NCBI GenBank assembly: GCA_028289605.1
Contig: JANQON010000012.1
Coordinates: 62,001 to 126,000, forward strand
Source of the DNA: Hyphococcus sp.
GTDB lineage: Bacteria > Pseudomonadota > Alphaproteobacteria > Caulobacterales > Parvularculaceae
Direction: 5' to 3'
Length of the DNA stretch: 64,000 nucleotides
Part shown: one piece after another, positions 9,721 to 18,733 of the stretch
Layout: the number at the start of each line of letters is the position of its first letter
Position numbering within the stretch: position 1 is the first letter of the stretch
Notes under the pieces: generated by a model
What the model was told of the DNA's origin: nothing
Seen by the model: the letters and a program-made list of their open reading frames with translations, nothing else
Databases searched by the model: none
Translations under genes and position numbers: made by a program

Positions 9721-11118
9721 ATGACTGAAACATCCAAGATTCACATTGTCGGCGCCGGGCTCGCCGGCTCCGAGGCCGCCTGGCAGGCCGCCGCCGCCGG
9801 CGCGACCGTGCGGCTCTATGAGATGCGCCCGCAGCGCGGCACGGAAGCTCACCAGACCGACAAATGCGCCGAGCTCGTCTGTTCAAACTCATTCCGGTCC
9901 GATGACGTCTTCGGCAACGCAGTCGGGCTGTTGCATGAGGAAATGCGACGCTGCGGCTCGCTGATCATGCGCGAAGCGGACGGCGCCAAGGTGCCCGCGG
10001 GCGGCGCCCTCGCCGTCGACCGGGAAGCATTTTCGGCGGGCGTCACGGCCGCCCTTGAAAGCCATCCGCAAATTGAAATCGTGCGCGAGGAAGTAACGGG
10101 CCTGCCGCCTGACGACTGGCGCAATGTCGTCATCGCCACCGGACCGCTCACTGCGCCCGGTCTCGCCGACGCGATCCGCGCTTTGACCGGAGAGGAATCG
10201 CTGGCCTTTTTCGATGCGATCGCGCCGATCGTTTACAAGGACTCCATCGACTTTGACGTTGCCTGGTTTCAGTCGCGCTATGACAAGAAAGGGCCGGGCG
10301 GCGACGGCGCGGACTATATCAACTGCCCGCTCAACGAGGAGGAATATAAAGCGTTCATCGACGCGCTCCTCACGAGCGAACAGACCGAATTCAAGGAATG
10401 GGAAAAGTCGACGCCCTATTTCGAGGGCTGCTTGCCGATCGAAGTGATGGCCTCGCGCGGGCTCGATACGTTGCGCTTCGGTCCGATGAAGCCGGTGGGC
10501 CTAACCGATCCGCGAACAGGAGACCGTCCGCATGCGGTCGTTCAGCTGCGACAGGACAACGCCCTCGGCACGCTCTACAACATCGTGGGTTTTCAAACGA
10601 AGCTCAAATACGGCGCACAAGCGGACGTCTTCCGTCTCGTCCCCGGGCTTCAAAATGCGCAATTCGCCCGGCTCGGCGGCATTCATCGCAACACGTTCCT
10701 GAATTCGCCCGTCCTCCTCGACGGGGCGCTGCGGCTGAAGGCGCGCCCGTCGTTGCGGTTCGCCGGCCAGATTACCGGGGTTGAGGGCTATCTTGAAAGC
10801 GCCGCGATCGGTCTTTTGGCGGGCCGCTTTGCCGCGGCCGACGCCCTCGGCGCCGCGCAAGCGCCGCCGCCGACGACGACAGCCCTCGGCGCGCTGTTGG
10901 AGCATATCACCGGCGGCCATGTCTCCGGCGCCAAAAGTTTTCAGCCGATGAACGTCAATTTCGGATTGTTCCCGGACATCGAGGTTCCGCGCACCGACGC
11001 CGACGGGCGACGTCTGAAAGGCAAGGAAAAAGGCCGGGCGAAAAAGGCGGCGCTGGCGCGCCGGGCCCTCGACGATCTTGCGTCCTGGACGACGACGCCG
11101 TCGCTCGCCGCGGAATAA
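9721..11118 (+). CDS. trmFO: Methylenetetrahydrofolate-tRNA-(uracil-5-)-methyltransferase TrmFO
   Basis: Folate/FAD-dependent enzyme that makes m5U54 in the tRNA T-loop. 465 aa, normal for the family. The FAD-binding GAGLAG is at residues 11-16. The cysteine of [11 protein letters not shown] (Cys54) and that of [14 protein letters not shown] correspond to the two functional cysteines described in the Bacillus enzyme. The C-terminal MNVNFGLFP motif is present. A 10-bp stem-loop lies just downstream. Confidence 0.97.
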   Translation: MTETSKIHIVGAGLAGSEAAWQAAAAGATVRLYEMRPQRGTEAHQTDKCAELVCSNSFRSDDVFGNAVGLLHEEMRRCGSLIMREADGAKVPAGGALAVDREAFSAGVTAALESHPQIEIVREEVTGLPPDDWRNVVIATGPLTAPGLADAIRALTGEESLAFFDAIAPIVYKDSIDFDVAWFQSRYDKKGPGGDGADYINCPLNEEEYKAFIDALLTSEQTEFKEWEKSTPYFEGCLPIEVMASRGLDTLRFGPMKPVGLTDPRTGDRPHAVVQLRQDNALGTLYNIVGFQTKLKYGAQADVFRLVPGLQNAQFARLGGIHRNTFLNSPVLLDGALRLKARPSLRFAGQITGVEGYLESAAIGLLAGRFAAADALGAAQAPPPTTTALGALLEHITGGHVSGAKSFQPMNVNFGLFPDIEVPRTDADGRRLKGKEKGRAKKAALARRALDDLASWTTTPSLAAE

Positions 11119-11141
11119 AGGGATGCTGATTTAAGGGTGGA

Positions 11142-11165
11142 CCGCGGCGAGTCGCCTCGCCGCGG
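11142..11165 (+). terminator. Stem-loop downstream of trmFO
   Basis: Perfect 10-bp stem CCGCGGCGAG / CTCGCCGCGG with a 4-nt loop, 23 bp after the trmFO stop. No T-run follows, so it may stabilise the 3' end or pause polymerase rather than act as a classical terminator. Confidence 0.45.
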
Positions 11166-11373
11166 CCCGCCCGACGTGCAGCAGGGGGAGATCACCGCAA
11201 CGCCGGGATTCTGGAATTCTCTTCAGGCAATGTCAGAAAAAAAGGCAATGAATATAATCTGTTACGCGACCGATAGAGGTATGTTCTTGGAATTATAGGT
11301 CAGATGCCCTAAACGGGTTGATGCGTTTAGGCTGTTGGTGAAACGCCGTCAACTCACCAGGGGGAAAAATTTT

Positions 11374-12069
11374 GTGAAAGCCGACAACGAGGGGGCGTCG
11401 CTCGATCCGAAGTTTGAAGAGATCATTTCAGATCTGCGCGCGATCCACGCCGGAAGGCCAACGAAAACGCTGGCGATCAACAAGACGGCGAAGACCGCGG
11501 AAACCATTCAGCGGATCTTGTCGGCCTCATATGACGTTTTCGTAAGTGAGGGCCACGCGAATTTGTCGCTCAGAAAAGTCGCGGACGAAGCCGGCATCGC
11601 GGTCGGCAACCTCACCTATCATTTCGCAACCAAGAAAGACCTGATCCAGGCGACGCTCGAAGAGCGCCTGGCCGGGTTCGTCGAGGCGCATCTTGCAGAA
11701 TTCGAGGCGGGCGGAGAAACGCCGCAGGATATCCTGTTGAATGTCGTCGCCTTTTACGCGCGCGACGCGCGCCAGTCGCACCGGTTTTTTTACCAGATGT
11801 GGGGATATGCCGGATCGGGAGAGGACGCCCGCATTCTGGTGCGCGATCTTTATCGCCCCATCGGCCGCTTTATCCTGCGCCTGGTCCGCGCCGCCAACCC
11901 AGATCTGGACTCGGTGACGGCGCGCCGTATCGTGTTGCAGATCTTCAGCCTCGAAGAGGGGTACAAATTGTTTGTCGGGCTGGGTCCCGATGACGACATC
12001 GCCCTGCAAACCGTTGAATCGGATATTCGCGCGTTGACGAAACAGATGATTTCTTCGGACCGAAACTGA
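11374..12069 (+). CDS. TetR/AcrR family transcriptional regulator
   Basis: 231-aa repressor. A helix-turn-helix lies around residues 60-85 (LRKVADEAGIAVGNLTYHF) after an unusually long, charged N-terminal extension of about 40 residues. A ligand-binding helical domain follows. The start is GTG at 11374, with an AGGGGGA ribosome site 8-9 nt upstream; an upstream TTG has no such site. It precedes the pirin gene by 16 bp on the same strand, so it may regulate itself and pirin. Confidence 0.88.
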   Translation: MKADNEGASLDPKFEEIISDLRAIHAGRPTKTLAINKTAKTAETIQRILSASYDVFVSEGHANLSLRKVADEAGIAVGNLTYHFATKKDLIQATLEERLAGFVEAHLAEFEAGGETPQDILLNVVAFYARDARQSHRFFYQMWGYAGSGEDARILVRDLYRPIGRFILRLVRAANPDLDSVTARRIVLQIFSLEEGYKLFVGLGPDDDIALQTVESDIRALTKQMISSDRN

Positions 12070-12085
12070 CCTGGGATTTCGCCTT

Positions 12086-12976
12086 ATGACCGCTGTCGAC
12101 ATTGTCATTGAACCGCGCATCCGCGATCTCGGCGGGTTCACTGTTGGACGCGTCCTGCCCTACGCCAAGCGGCGCATGGTCGGTCCCTTTATCTTTCTGG
12201 ACGAGATGGGACCGGCGACGTTCGCCGCGGGCAAAGGCATAGACGTGCGCCCGCATCCCCATATCGGGCTGGCGACCGTGACGTATCTCTTCGACGGCGA
12301 AATCAGGCACCGGGACAATCTTGGCTACGATCAGGTCATTCGCCCCGGCGATGTAAACTGGATGACGGCGGGACGCGGCATCGTTCATTCCGAGCGGACG
12401 GACGAGGCGACCCGCGCCAGCGGTCAGTTCATGCACGGCATCCAAAGCTGGATTGCGTTGCCGGCGGAGGCCGAGGACGCTGAACCGTCGTTTCATCACC
12501 ACGCCGCCGATACGCTCCCGCTGTTCGACCAGGGCGGCGCGCGCATGCGCCTGATCGCCGGCGCCGCATTCGGTCATGTCTCGCCGGTGAAGACCTTTTC
12601 CGATCTCTTTTACCTGGGCGTCGAAGCCCCGGCGGGCGCCGATCTCGCATTGCTGGACGGGTATGAAGAGCGCGCGCTCTACGTTGTCAAAGGCGGCGTC
12701 TTCCTGGAAGACGAAGAATACGGGCCGGGCAAAATGATTGTGTTTGCGCCGGGCGCCGCACCGGCGATCAAAACGGTGAAAACGACGACTCTGATGATGC
12801 TCGGCGGTGCGCCGGTTGGGGAGCGCAAGATCTATTGGAATTTTGTCGCTTCTTCGCAGGATCTCATCGACAAGGCGAAAACGGACTGGCGCGCTTCCGC
12901 CGAAGCCCGGTTCAGCAACAGCGTATTTTCGCTGCCGCCGGGCGAAACGGAATTTATTCCGCTTCCGGAGGATTAA
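12086..12976 (+). CDS. Pirin family protein
   Basis: 296-aa bicupin. The N-terminal metal site is complete: HPHIGL supplies two His, and HSER supplies the third His and the Glu. Pirins bind iron, and some act as quercetinases or redox regulators; the reaction here cannot be told from the sequence. The ATG is 16 bp after the TetR gene, suggesting co-transcription. The C-terminal cupin keeps the usual fold, with FVASSQDLIDKAK near the end as is common in the family. Confidence 0.92.
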   Translation: MTAVDIVIEPRIRDLGGFTVGRVLPYAKRRMVGPFIFLDEMGPATFAAGKGIDVRPHPHIGLATVTYLFDGEIRHRDNLGYDQVIRPGDVNWMTAGRGIVHSERTDEATRASGQFMHGIQSWIALPAEAEDAEPSFHHHAADTLPLFDQGGARMRLIAGAAFGHVSPVKTFSDLFYLGVEAPAGADLALLDGYEERALYVVKGGVFLEDEEYGPGKMIVFAPGAAPAIKTVKTTTLMMLGGAPVGERKIYWNFVASSQDLIDKAKTDWRASAEARFSNSVFSLPPGETEFIPLPED

Positions 12977-13022
12977 ACGCGCGGGAATGCTGACGGCGAT
13001 CGGCCATGAACCGTTCGCCGCG

Positions 13023-13817
13023 TCAGTTAGCTGCGGCGATGGAAACCCCGGCGGTATAGCCCACATAGATCGCGACCAGGACGATTAACGCCGCGAACGC
13101 GCGCCGCGCCAACGTGATGCGCGTTTCCAACGCCTTGGCCAGGACAATACCGACAACGCCGCCGGCCGCGCCGCCGGCGAGCAACAGCAAGATCAGGCGG
13201 TAGTCGACGAAACCGCCCAACGCATAATTTGCTGAGGTCGCAGCGCCGAAAATGCTCACCGACACCAGCGACGATGCAGTCGCATGGGTCATGGTCATGC
13301 CGGCGGCCAGCATCAGTCCGGGTACGATCAAAAACCCGCCGCCGATGCCGAAAAATCCTGCGGCGGCGCCCACGCCAAGGCCAATCGGGGCGATGCGCGC
13401 CATGATCGCCGGCGAAATGCGCACATCGGGATCGCCCTGGCGCCGGGACGGGCGAAACATCGACAGTCCGATCGCCGCCATGGCGAGCGCAAAGCCGAAC
13501 AGCAAGAAATCGCCGTCGATCGACTTGGCGACGGTCGATCCGGCGAGCGAGCCGATGAGGCCGGCGCCCGCGAACACCGCCGCGCACGGCCATTTAATGC
13601 GTCCGCCGCGCCAATGACCGGCCAGGCTGAAAAGCGCGATCGCCGCCACCGCCGCTGCGGATGTGCCGATCGCAACATGGGGGCTTGAAACGCCGACGAG
13701 ATAGATGAGCAGCGGCGCCGCCAGAACAGAGCCGCCGCCGCCGAAGGCGCCGAGGAAGACGCCCACGACGACGCCGCTGACAAGTGTGGCGGCGATGACG
13801 CTGACGGTAAGTTCCAT
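13023..13817 (-). CDS. Sulfite exporter TauE/SafE family membrane protein
   Basis: 264 aa with about eight membrane segments in two repeats. Each carries the family's glycine-rich turn: GAFGGGGSVLAAP near residue 24 and GFFGIGGGFLIVP in the second half. It probably exports a sulfur oxyanion. The ATG at 13817 shares a base with the rhodanese stop (TGATG), indicating translational coupling. It is the third gene of the ArsR-rhodanese-TauE operon, so efflux of sulfite or another product of sulfide/persulfide oxidation is the likely role. Confidence 0.9.
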   Translation of the reverse strand: MELTVSVIAATLVSGVVVGVFLGAFGGGGSVLAAPLLIYLVGVSSPHVAIGTSAAAVAAIALFSLAGHWRGGRIKWPCAAVFAGAGLIGSLAGSTVAKSIDGDFLLFGFALAMAAIGLSMFRPSRRQGDPDVRISPAIMARIAPIGLGVGAAAGFFGIGGGFLIVPGLMLAAGMTMTHATASSLVSVSIFGAATSANYALGGFVDYRLILLLLAGGAAGGVVGIVLAKALETRITLARRAFAALIVLVAIYVGYTAGVSIAAAN

Positions 13818-14353
13818 CACCCTGGCGAGACGGCCTTGCGGTTCCACGGCATCGCACCCAGGAGCTGCGCCATGCCGCACCAGCCGCTGAGACCGGCAAA
13901 AACAAGCCCCGCCCCGATAAATCCGGATACGGCGAAGAACAGCGGGTGGGCGAACAGGCCCAACATCACCCCAATGAGAACGATCGACCCCGCCGTAATC
14001 TGAACCTGACGGTTGATTTCCAGCGGCGCAGAGGGATTGGTTTCAACGGGCAATCCGGCCTTTTTCCATTCGTTGAGGCCGCCGTCGAGAATGAGCGCGT
14101 TTCCATCGGCGTGTTCGGCGAGACGCGCGCAATTTTCTTCCGTGCGCATGCCGGAGCGACAATGGAAGACGGCTTTTTGTTGCGCCTGGATCTTCAAAGG
14201 CGTTTTGTCAAACTGCGACAAAGGCAGCGAAACCGCGCCTTTGATATGCTCGCGGGCGTATTCGTCGGGTTCGCGAATATCGACGACGACAATGTCGTTC
14301 CGTTCCATTCGCTCCGCGACAGTTCTGGCGTCAACTTTGTTCAGCTCCGTCAT
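13817..14353 (-). CDS. Rhodanese with C-terminal membrane domain (DUF2892-like)
   Basis: 178 aa. The N-terminal rhodanese domain (about 1-105) has the active-site loop CRSGMR starting at Cys65, which carries persulfide sulfur. The C-terminal part has two membrane segments (about 125-165), like DUF2892. The start overlaps the ArsR stop as ATGA, and a GGAG site sits 8 nt upstream. It is likely a membrane-tethered sulfurtransferase handing sulfane sulfur on, in one unit with the regulator and the TauE exporter. Confidence 0.9.
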   Translation of the reverse strand: MTELNKVDARTVAERMERNDIVVVDIREPDEYAREHIKGAVSLPLSQFDKTPLKIQAQQKAVFHCRSGMRTEENCARLAEHADGNALILDGGLNEWKKAGLPVETNPSAPLEINRQVQITAGSIVLIGVMLGLFAHPLFFAVSGFIGAGLVFAGLSGWCGMAQLLGAMPWNRKAVSPG

Positions 14354-14673
14354 TTCAGCATCTCCGGACAATAGATTGAGACAAGCGTGTTGATGACTTT
14401 CACCGCCGCCGGATCGTGAATCGAGTAAAGGATCGATTGTCCGTCGCGGCGCGTGGCGACGAGACCCTGTTCCCTGAGGACAGCCAGGTGTTGCGACAAG
14501 GCCGATTGCGACAGCGCGATATCTGCGCCGAGCGCGCCGACCGATTGCTCGCCGGCGGCCAGCCGGCACAGGATCATCAACCGATGCTCGTTAGACATCG
14601 ATTTCAGGAGCGTCGCCGCCCGGGCCGCTTTTTCGGCGAAGTGGTCTGCGTCAAATTGGTCTGCATCAAACAT
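14350..14673 (-). CDS. ArsR-family regulator, SqrR/BigR-type persulfide sensor
   Basis: 107-aa winged-helix repressor. Cys36 (in LMILCRL) and Cys102 (in YCPEM) are 66 residues apart, the same spacing as the disulfide/tetrasulfide-forming pair Cys41/Cys107 of Rhodobacter SqrR. The recognition helix is SQSALSQHLAVLR. It is first in an overlapping operon (rhodanese, TauE exporter) and divergent from a persulfide-dioxygenase-like gene. The 72-bp gap between them holds AT-rich dyads, the expected operator. Confidence 0.88.
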   Translation of the reverse strand: MFDADQFDADHFAEKAARAATLLKSMSNEHRLMILCRLAAGEQSVGALGADIALSQSALSQHLAVLREQGLVATRRDGQSILYSIHDPAAVKVINTLVSIYCPEMLK

Positions 14674-14682
14674 GTTGCAAAT

Positions 14683-14717
14683 ATATTAGCTTTCACTAAA
14701 TTAGCAAGTGCTAATAT
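14683..14717. promoter_or_regulatory. Probable operator of the SqrR/BigR-like repressor
   Basis: The divergent intergenic region has a perfect inverted repeat ATTAGC-AAGT-GCTAAT (14700-14715). A further matching half-site, ATATTAGC at 14683-14690, pairs with GCTAATAT at 14710-14717. This AT-rich dyad in GC-rich DNA lies between the start codons of both transcription units. Confidence 0.7.
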
Positions 14718-14745
14718 TTATATGTGCGGAAAAAGCGAGGTCAAC

Positions 14746-15603
14746 ATGCTGAAAATTCAAGCCTATTTCGATCAGGCGACCGCCACGGTGACCTATCTTG
14801 TTTGGGACTCGGCGACACAGGACGGCGCGATCATCGATCCGGTGCTCGACTTTGAGCCCCACGCGGCGTCGATGAAAACCGCGTCGGCGGACGCCATTCT
14901 GAAGGACGCAGACGACAAGGGGTTGACCATCCGCTGGGTCCTGGAAACCCATGCGCATGCGGATCACCTATCCGCGGGCGACTATATCAGGCGAAAAACC
15001 GGCGCCTCTCTTGGGATCGGCGCGCGCATTACCGAAGTGCAGGCCAAGTTTCGTGACCTCTTCAACGCTGGCGATGTCGCGCCCAACGGCGACGTGTTCG
15101 ATGCACTGTTTGACGACGACGCGCACTTCACCATTGGAGATATTCCCGCAACCGTCCTACACACACCCGGCCATACCCCGGCATGCGTTAGCTATTTAAT
15201 CGGAGACGCCGTTTTTGTCGGCGACACATTGTTCATGCCCGATTTCGGCACCGCGCGGACGGACTTTCCGGGCGGAGACGCCGCGACGCTTTTTGACTCG
15301 GTTCGGCGCATTCTAAACTTGCCGCCTGAAACCCGGATCTTTGTTGGACACGATTACCCGCCGGAAGGTCGCAATGAGCCCGCCTGGGAGACCACCGTGG
15401 CGGAACAGCGCGCCGGCAATATCCATGTGCGCGACGGCGTTCCGAAGGAAGCGTTTGTTGAGAAAAGGAACGCTCGCGACAAAACCCTCGCCGCGCCGAA
15501 ACTCATTCTGCCTTCCCTGCAGGTGAACATTCGCGCGGGCGCGACGCCGCCGGCGGACGCTGACGGTCATGTTTATCTAAAACTGCCCATCAATCGGCTT
15601 TGA
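14746..15603 (+). CDS. MBL-fold persulfide dioxygenase-like hydrolase (Blh/ETHE1-like)
   Basis: 285-aa metallo-beta-lactamase-fold protein. The metal motif THAHADHL is at residues 68-75. Later ligands are in HTPGHTPAC, VGDTLF and FVGHDYPP, the pattern of ETHE1/Blh enzymes that oxidise glutathione persulfide to sulfite. The ATG was chosen because GAGG lies 7 nt upstream. It is divergent from the ArsR sensor and controlled by the shared operator; the sulfite produced could leave through the TauE protein. Confidence 0.88.
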   Translation: MLKIQAYFDQATATVTYLVWDSATQDGAIIDPVLDFEPHAASMKTASADAILKDADDKGLTIRWVLETHAHADHLSAGDYIRRKTGASLGIGARITEVQAKFRDLFNAGDVAPNGDVFDALFDDDAHFTIGDIPATVLHTPGHTPACVSYLIGDAVFVGDTLFMPDFGTARTDFPGGDAATLFDSVRRILNLPPETRIFVGHDYPPEGRNEPAWETTVAEQRAGNIHVRDGVPKEAFVEKRNARDKTLAAPKLILPSLQVNIRAGATPPADADGHVYLKLPINRL

Positions 15604-15641
15604 CCGAATTTTCCCAGCCGCTTTAGCCGGGCCAGCGCCTG

Positions 15642-16142
15642 CTAACCTTCTAGAACAAATAATCCGCAGGCGTTCACAGTTTTGAGGATCGCCGGCGATG
15701 CGCCGGCGAGCGACAGGTCCGCATCGTAAAAGTCGCCGGTTGATGAATAAACACGGACGCGAAGCCTGTCCGCATTCAACATGTCGTTCAGAATATCGAC
15801 GGCCCTCAACTTGTTCATGCCGCCGGTTTCTGAATTTGTGAATGTCCGCATCCTAACTTTTTTCGGTCGCTTGTCGTCAACCCGGTATTGAAGGCTGAAT
15901 TCTTCATTACGGCCGCCGAGATTTCGATGCGCGTCGATCGTGAAGACAAGGTCGCGTTCGTTGCGGCATTCAAAACCAACCCTGAAAGGTCCCGACTGCT
16001 CCACGCCGCGGGTCGACGCAATGTAATGGGTCTTGTCGGTGAAACTGTCCGTCACCTCTTTGTAGCGCCAAGGCGACTCTGCGACGACGCTGGTTGCTGT
16101 CGCGGCGGACATAAAACAACAGGCGGGAAACAACCACTTCAT
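15642..16142 (-). CDS. Secreted hypothetical protein
   Basis: 166 aa with a signal peptide (about residues 1-21, ending VVA-ES). The mature part is beta-rich with two conserved-looking cysteines (in FECRNERD and NACGLF) that could form a disulfide. Its layout resembles small periplasmic proteins near type VI (VasI-like) or DUF1176 groups, but I cannot assign it. It is convergent with the persulfide-dioxygenase gene and stands alone on its strand. Confidence 0.65.
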   Translation of the reverse strand: MKWLFPACCFMSAATATSVVAESPWRYKEVTDSFTDKTHYIASTRGVEQSGPFRVGFECRNERDLVFTIDAHRNLGGRNEEFSLQYRVDDKRPKKVRMRTFTNSETGGMNKLRAVDILNDMLNADRLRVRVYSSTGDFYDADLSLAGASPAILKTVNACGLFVLEG

Positions 16143-16270
16143 GACGGGATTCCAACGACTTCTTTAGGGACCTGTAAAGCATAATCGCAAGCCGACAATT
16201 CGGCAAATCGGGCGATTTCGACGCGAAAAGGCGCGCCGCCGCTCCATCCTGGCCCGGGCTTGTCGCCCGC

Positions 16271-17104
16271 ATGAGTTTCTTTTCTCACGAAACGAACATC
16301 GCCATAGTGGCGCCAATGTTCGCGCTTCAGGACCTGATCGGCAGACTGCCGACGCCGCCTGCGGGGGTGCTCGAATTCACGCGCCTTATGCGCGAAAGCG
16401 CGCGCGACCTCGCTCCCATTGTCGGCGTTGTGGGCTTTTTCCAGATCGTCGTCCTTCGCCAGCCGTTTCCTGATTTCGCCGGCGTGGTCTTCGGGCTGAT
16501 CGCGGTGTTGCTGGGGCTGACGCTCTTCATTCGAGGCCTTGAGATCGGCCTCTTTCCCATTGGCGAATCCATGGCCGGCGCGTTCGCCAGCAAAGGCAAC
16601 GCGGCGTGGTTGATGGCGTTCGCCTTCGCCCTGGGATTCGGCACCACCGTCGCCGAGCCGGCGTTGATCGCGGTGGCCGGGGAAGCGGCGGAGATCCGCG
16701 CCGCAGCGCTGGCGGCTGAGGCCGGCGACGCGGCGCGCGATCTCAACGCCGAAGCGGCCTATGCGCTCGGGCTTCGTTACACGGTAGCGGTATCCGTCGG
16801 CGTCGCGCTGATCATCGGCGTTTCGCGCATCATTCTCGGCTGGCCGATTCAATGGTTCATCATCACCGGCTATGTGATGATCGTTGCGCTGACCCAATTC
16901 GCGCCGCGGGAGATTATCGGCATCGCCTATGACTCGGGCGGCGTGACAACGTCCACGATCACCGTACCGCTGGTGACCGCGCTCGGGATCGGACTGTCGA
17001 CAGTGATCAAAGGGCGCAATCCGCTGATCGACGGTTTCGGTCTCATCGCCTTTGCGAGCCTGACGCCGATTCTTTTTGTGCTCATCTACGGCATGGTGAT
17101 CTGA
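16271..17104 (+). CDS. DUF1538 family membrane protein (first of pair)
   Basis: 277 aa, multi-pass. It carries the DUF1538 signatures [14 protein letters not shown] (middle) and [14 protein letters not shown] (C-terminal third), both repeated in the next gene. Many family members have two such repeats in one polypeptide; here they are split over two genes 7 bp apart, suggesting a heterodimeric channel or transporter. Substrate unknown. It is followed by PII-like and CBS genes, which suggests nucleotide-gated control. An alternative start lies at the ATG 45 bp downstream. Confidence 0.88.
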   Translation: MSFFSHETNIAIVAPMFALQDLIGRLPTPPAGVLEFTRLMRESARDLAPIVGVVGFFQIVVLRQPFPDFAGVVFGLIAVLLGLTLFIRGLEIGLFPIGESMAGAFASKGNAAWLMAFAFALGFGTTVAEPALIAVAGEAAEIRAAALAAEAGDAARDLNAEAAYALGLRYTVAVSVGVALIIGVSRIILGWPIQWFIITGYVMIVALTQFAPREIIGIAYDSGGVTTSTITVPLVTALGIGLSTVIKGRNPLIDGFGLIAFASLTPILFVLIYGMVI

Positions 17105-17111
17105 GGCGGCG

Positions 17112-17915
17112 ATGCTGAGCGAACTGATCAATATCCTTCAGGTTTTTCTCACGACGATGCGCGATGTCGCCCCAATTGCGATCATTCTCGCCTTTTTTCA
17201 GCTTATCGTCCTGCGCCAGCCGGTGCCGCATCTGCGCAAGGTGCTGGTTGGCTTTGTCTACGTCCTGGTCGGTCTCGCGCTGTTTCTGGTCGGCCTTGAG
17301 AAAGCGCTGTTTCCGCTTGGAGAGACGATGGCGCAGCAACTGACCGACCCGGAATTCGTCTACGGCGCGGCGGCGGCGGAAAACGGCGCGTCCGATATGG
17401 TCGACTGGACCCGGTATTACTGGGTCTATCTGTTCGCCGCAGCGATCGGGTTTTCCACCACCATCGCCGAGCCCTCGTTGATCGCGGTGTCGCTGAAAGC
17501 CGACGAGGCGTCAGGCGGCGCGGTGAAGGCGTTCGCGCTGCGGATCGCCGTTGCGATCGGCGTCGCCGCCTCGATCGCGCTCGGCGCGTTTCGGATTGTC
17601 ACCGGCACGCCGCTGCATATTTACATGATGGTCGGCTATCTTATCGTCATCGTACAGACCATGTTTGCGCCGAAAGAGATCATTCCCCTCGCCTATGATT
17701 CAGGCGGCGTGACGACCTCAACCGTCACTGTCCCGCTGGTGACGGCGCTCGGCCTTGGGCTCGCCTCGACCGTGCCCGGGCGCAGCGCGTTGCTCGACGG
17801 GTTCGGCCTGATCGCCCTCGCCAGCCTGTTTCCGATGATTACCGTGATGGGGTATGCGCAAGGATCGCGCGCCTGGGACAGATGGCACGCCAAAAAACGC
17901 CGCCCGCCGCAATGA
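17112..17915 (+). CDS. DUF1538 family membrane protein (second of pair)
   Basis: 267 aa, multi-pass, homologous to the preceding gene. Matching motifs are GFSTTIAEPSLIAV and [14 protein letters not shown], each beside a membrane segment. The acidic and glycine residues within membrane regions look like transport-path elements (inference). It starts 7 bp after the first DUF1538 stop and ends 33 bp before the PII-like gene, so the four genes read as one operon. Confidence 0.88.
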   Translation: MLSELINILQVFLTTMRDVAPIAIILAFFQLIVLRQPVPHLRKVLVGFVYVLVGLALFLVGLEKALFPLGETMAQQLTDPEFVYGAAAAENGASDMVDWTRYYWVYLFAAAIGFSTTIAEPSLIAVSLKADEASGGAVKAFALRIAVAIGVAASIALGAFRIVTGTPLHIYMMVGYLIVIVQTMFAPKEIIPLAYDSGGVTTSTVTVPLVTALGLGLASTVPGRSALLDGFGLIALASLFPMITVMGYAQGSRAWDRWHAKKRRPPQ

Positions 17916-17948
17916 TGCGCAGCGTGGGCCGTCGCAAGGAGAAAGCGA

Positions 17949-18299
17949 ATGAAATTTAAACTGATTATCGCGCTTGTGACCGATGAGAAGACCAATGCCG
18001 TCATTGAGGCCGGTCGCAACGAAGGGGCGACAGGCTCAACCACCATTACCGCGGCGCGCGGCGAAGGCCTGAACCCGAAGAAAACCTTTTTCGGGCTGAC
18101 GCTGGAGGGCCAACGCGACGTCGTACTTTTCCTGGTGGAGGAGCATTCGAGCCGCCGCATTCTGGAAGCGATCGGCCGCGCCGGCGAGTTCGACACCTCT
18201 CAGGGCGCCGGCGTCGCATTCCAGGTCGATATTGAAGACGCGGTGGGACTGAATACGCAAATAGAGAACATTCAACGCCAGATCGAGGACAGAGTATGA
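17949..18299 (+). CDS. PII-like signalling protein
   Basis: 116 aa with the PII/GlnK fold pattern: MKFKLIIALVTDEKT strand-helix start, then a GATGSTTI...ARGEG loop region. The T-loop tyrosine and the KGRGKQ-type motif of true GlnB/GlnK are not evident, so it is probably a paralogue that binds a nucleotide and controls the adjacent membrane proteins. AAGGAG sits 7 nt before the ATG. Its stop overlaps the CBS gene start (ATGA). Confidence 0.85.
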   Translation: MKFKLIIALVTDEKTNAVIEAGRNEGATGSTTITAARGEGLNPKKTFFGLTLEGQRDVVLFLVEEHSSRRILEAIGRAGEFDTSQGAGVAFQVDIEDAVGLNTQIENIQRQIEDRV

Positions 18300-18718
18300 G
18301 CGAGCAATCCTATATCTCCGTGCGCGACGTCATGACGCCGAACCCAATCGTGATCGACGGCCTGGCGACGGTCGCACAGGCTGTCGAACTCTTGCGCGAG
18401 AAGGGCTTTTCCTCGCTTGTTATCGATAAGCGTCATGAGGGCGATGAGTATGGCCTCCTCGCCGTTCACGACATCGCCGAACACATCGTGAGCAAGGGCC
18501 GCGCGCCGGACCGCGTCAACGTCTATGAGATCATGTCGAAACCGGCTGTTTCAGTCGACGTTGGCATGAACATAAAATACGCCGTACGCCTCTTGATGCG
18601 CTTTCGCCTGACCCGGGCGCTGGTCTTGGAGCATGGCGGCGTTGTCGGCATTGTTACATTGCGCGACCTTACGTTGCGATCCCTCGACGGCGCAGGCGAA
18701 AAAGAAGACGACGCGTAG
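18296..18718 (+). CDS. CBS-domain pair protein
   Basis: 140-aa protein made almost wholly of two CBS motifs (about 8-65 and 72-128), the first starting VRDVMTPNPIVIDG and the second VYEIMSKPAVSVDV. Such Bateman modules bind adenine nucleotides. The start overlaps the PII-like gene by four bases, showing translational coupling. Together with PII it gives this DUF1538 operon two separate nucleotide-sensing proteins. It ends 15 bp from the convergent antiporter gene. Confidence 0.9.
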   Translation: MSEQSYISVRDVMTPNPIVIDGLATVAQAVELLREKGFSSLVIDKRHEGDEYGLLAVHDIAEHIVSKGRAPDRVNVYEIMSKPAVSVDVGMNIKYAVRLLMRFRLTRALVLEHGGVVGIVTLRDLTLRSLDGAGEKEDDA

Positions 18719-18733
18719 CGACAGCCGGCGCCC

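Noticed and set aside
16139..17131. 330-codon minus-strand frame
   Set aside because: Antisense to the first DUF1538 gene; charged, low-complexity product.
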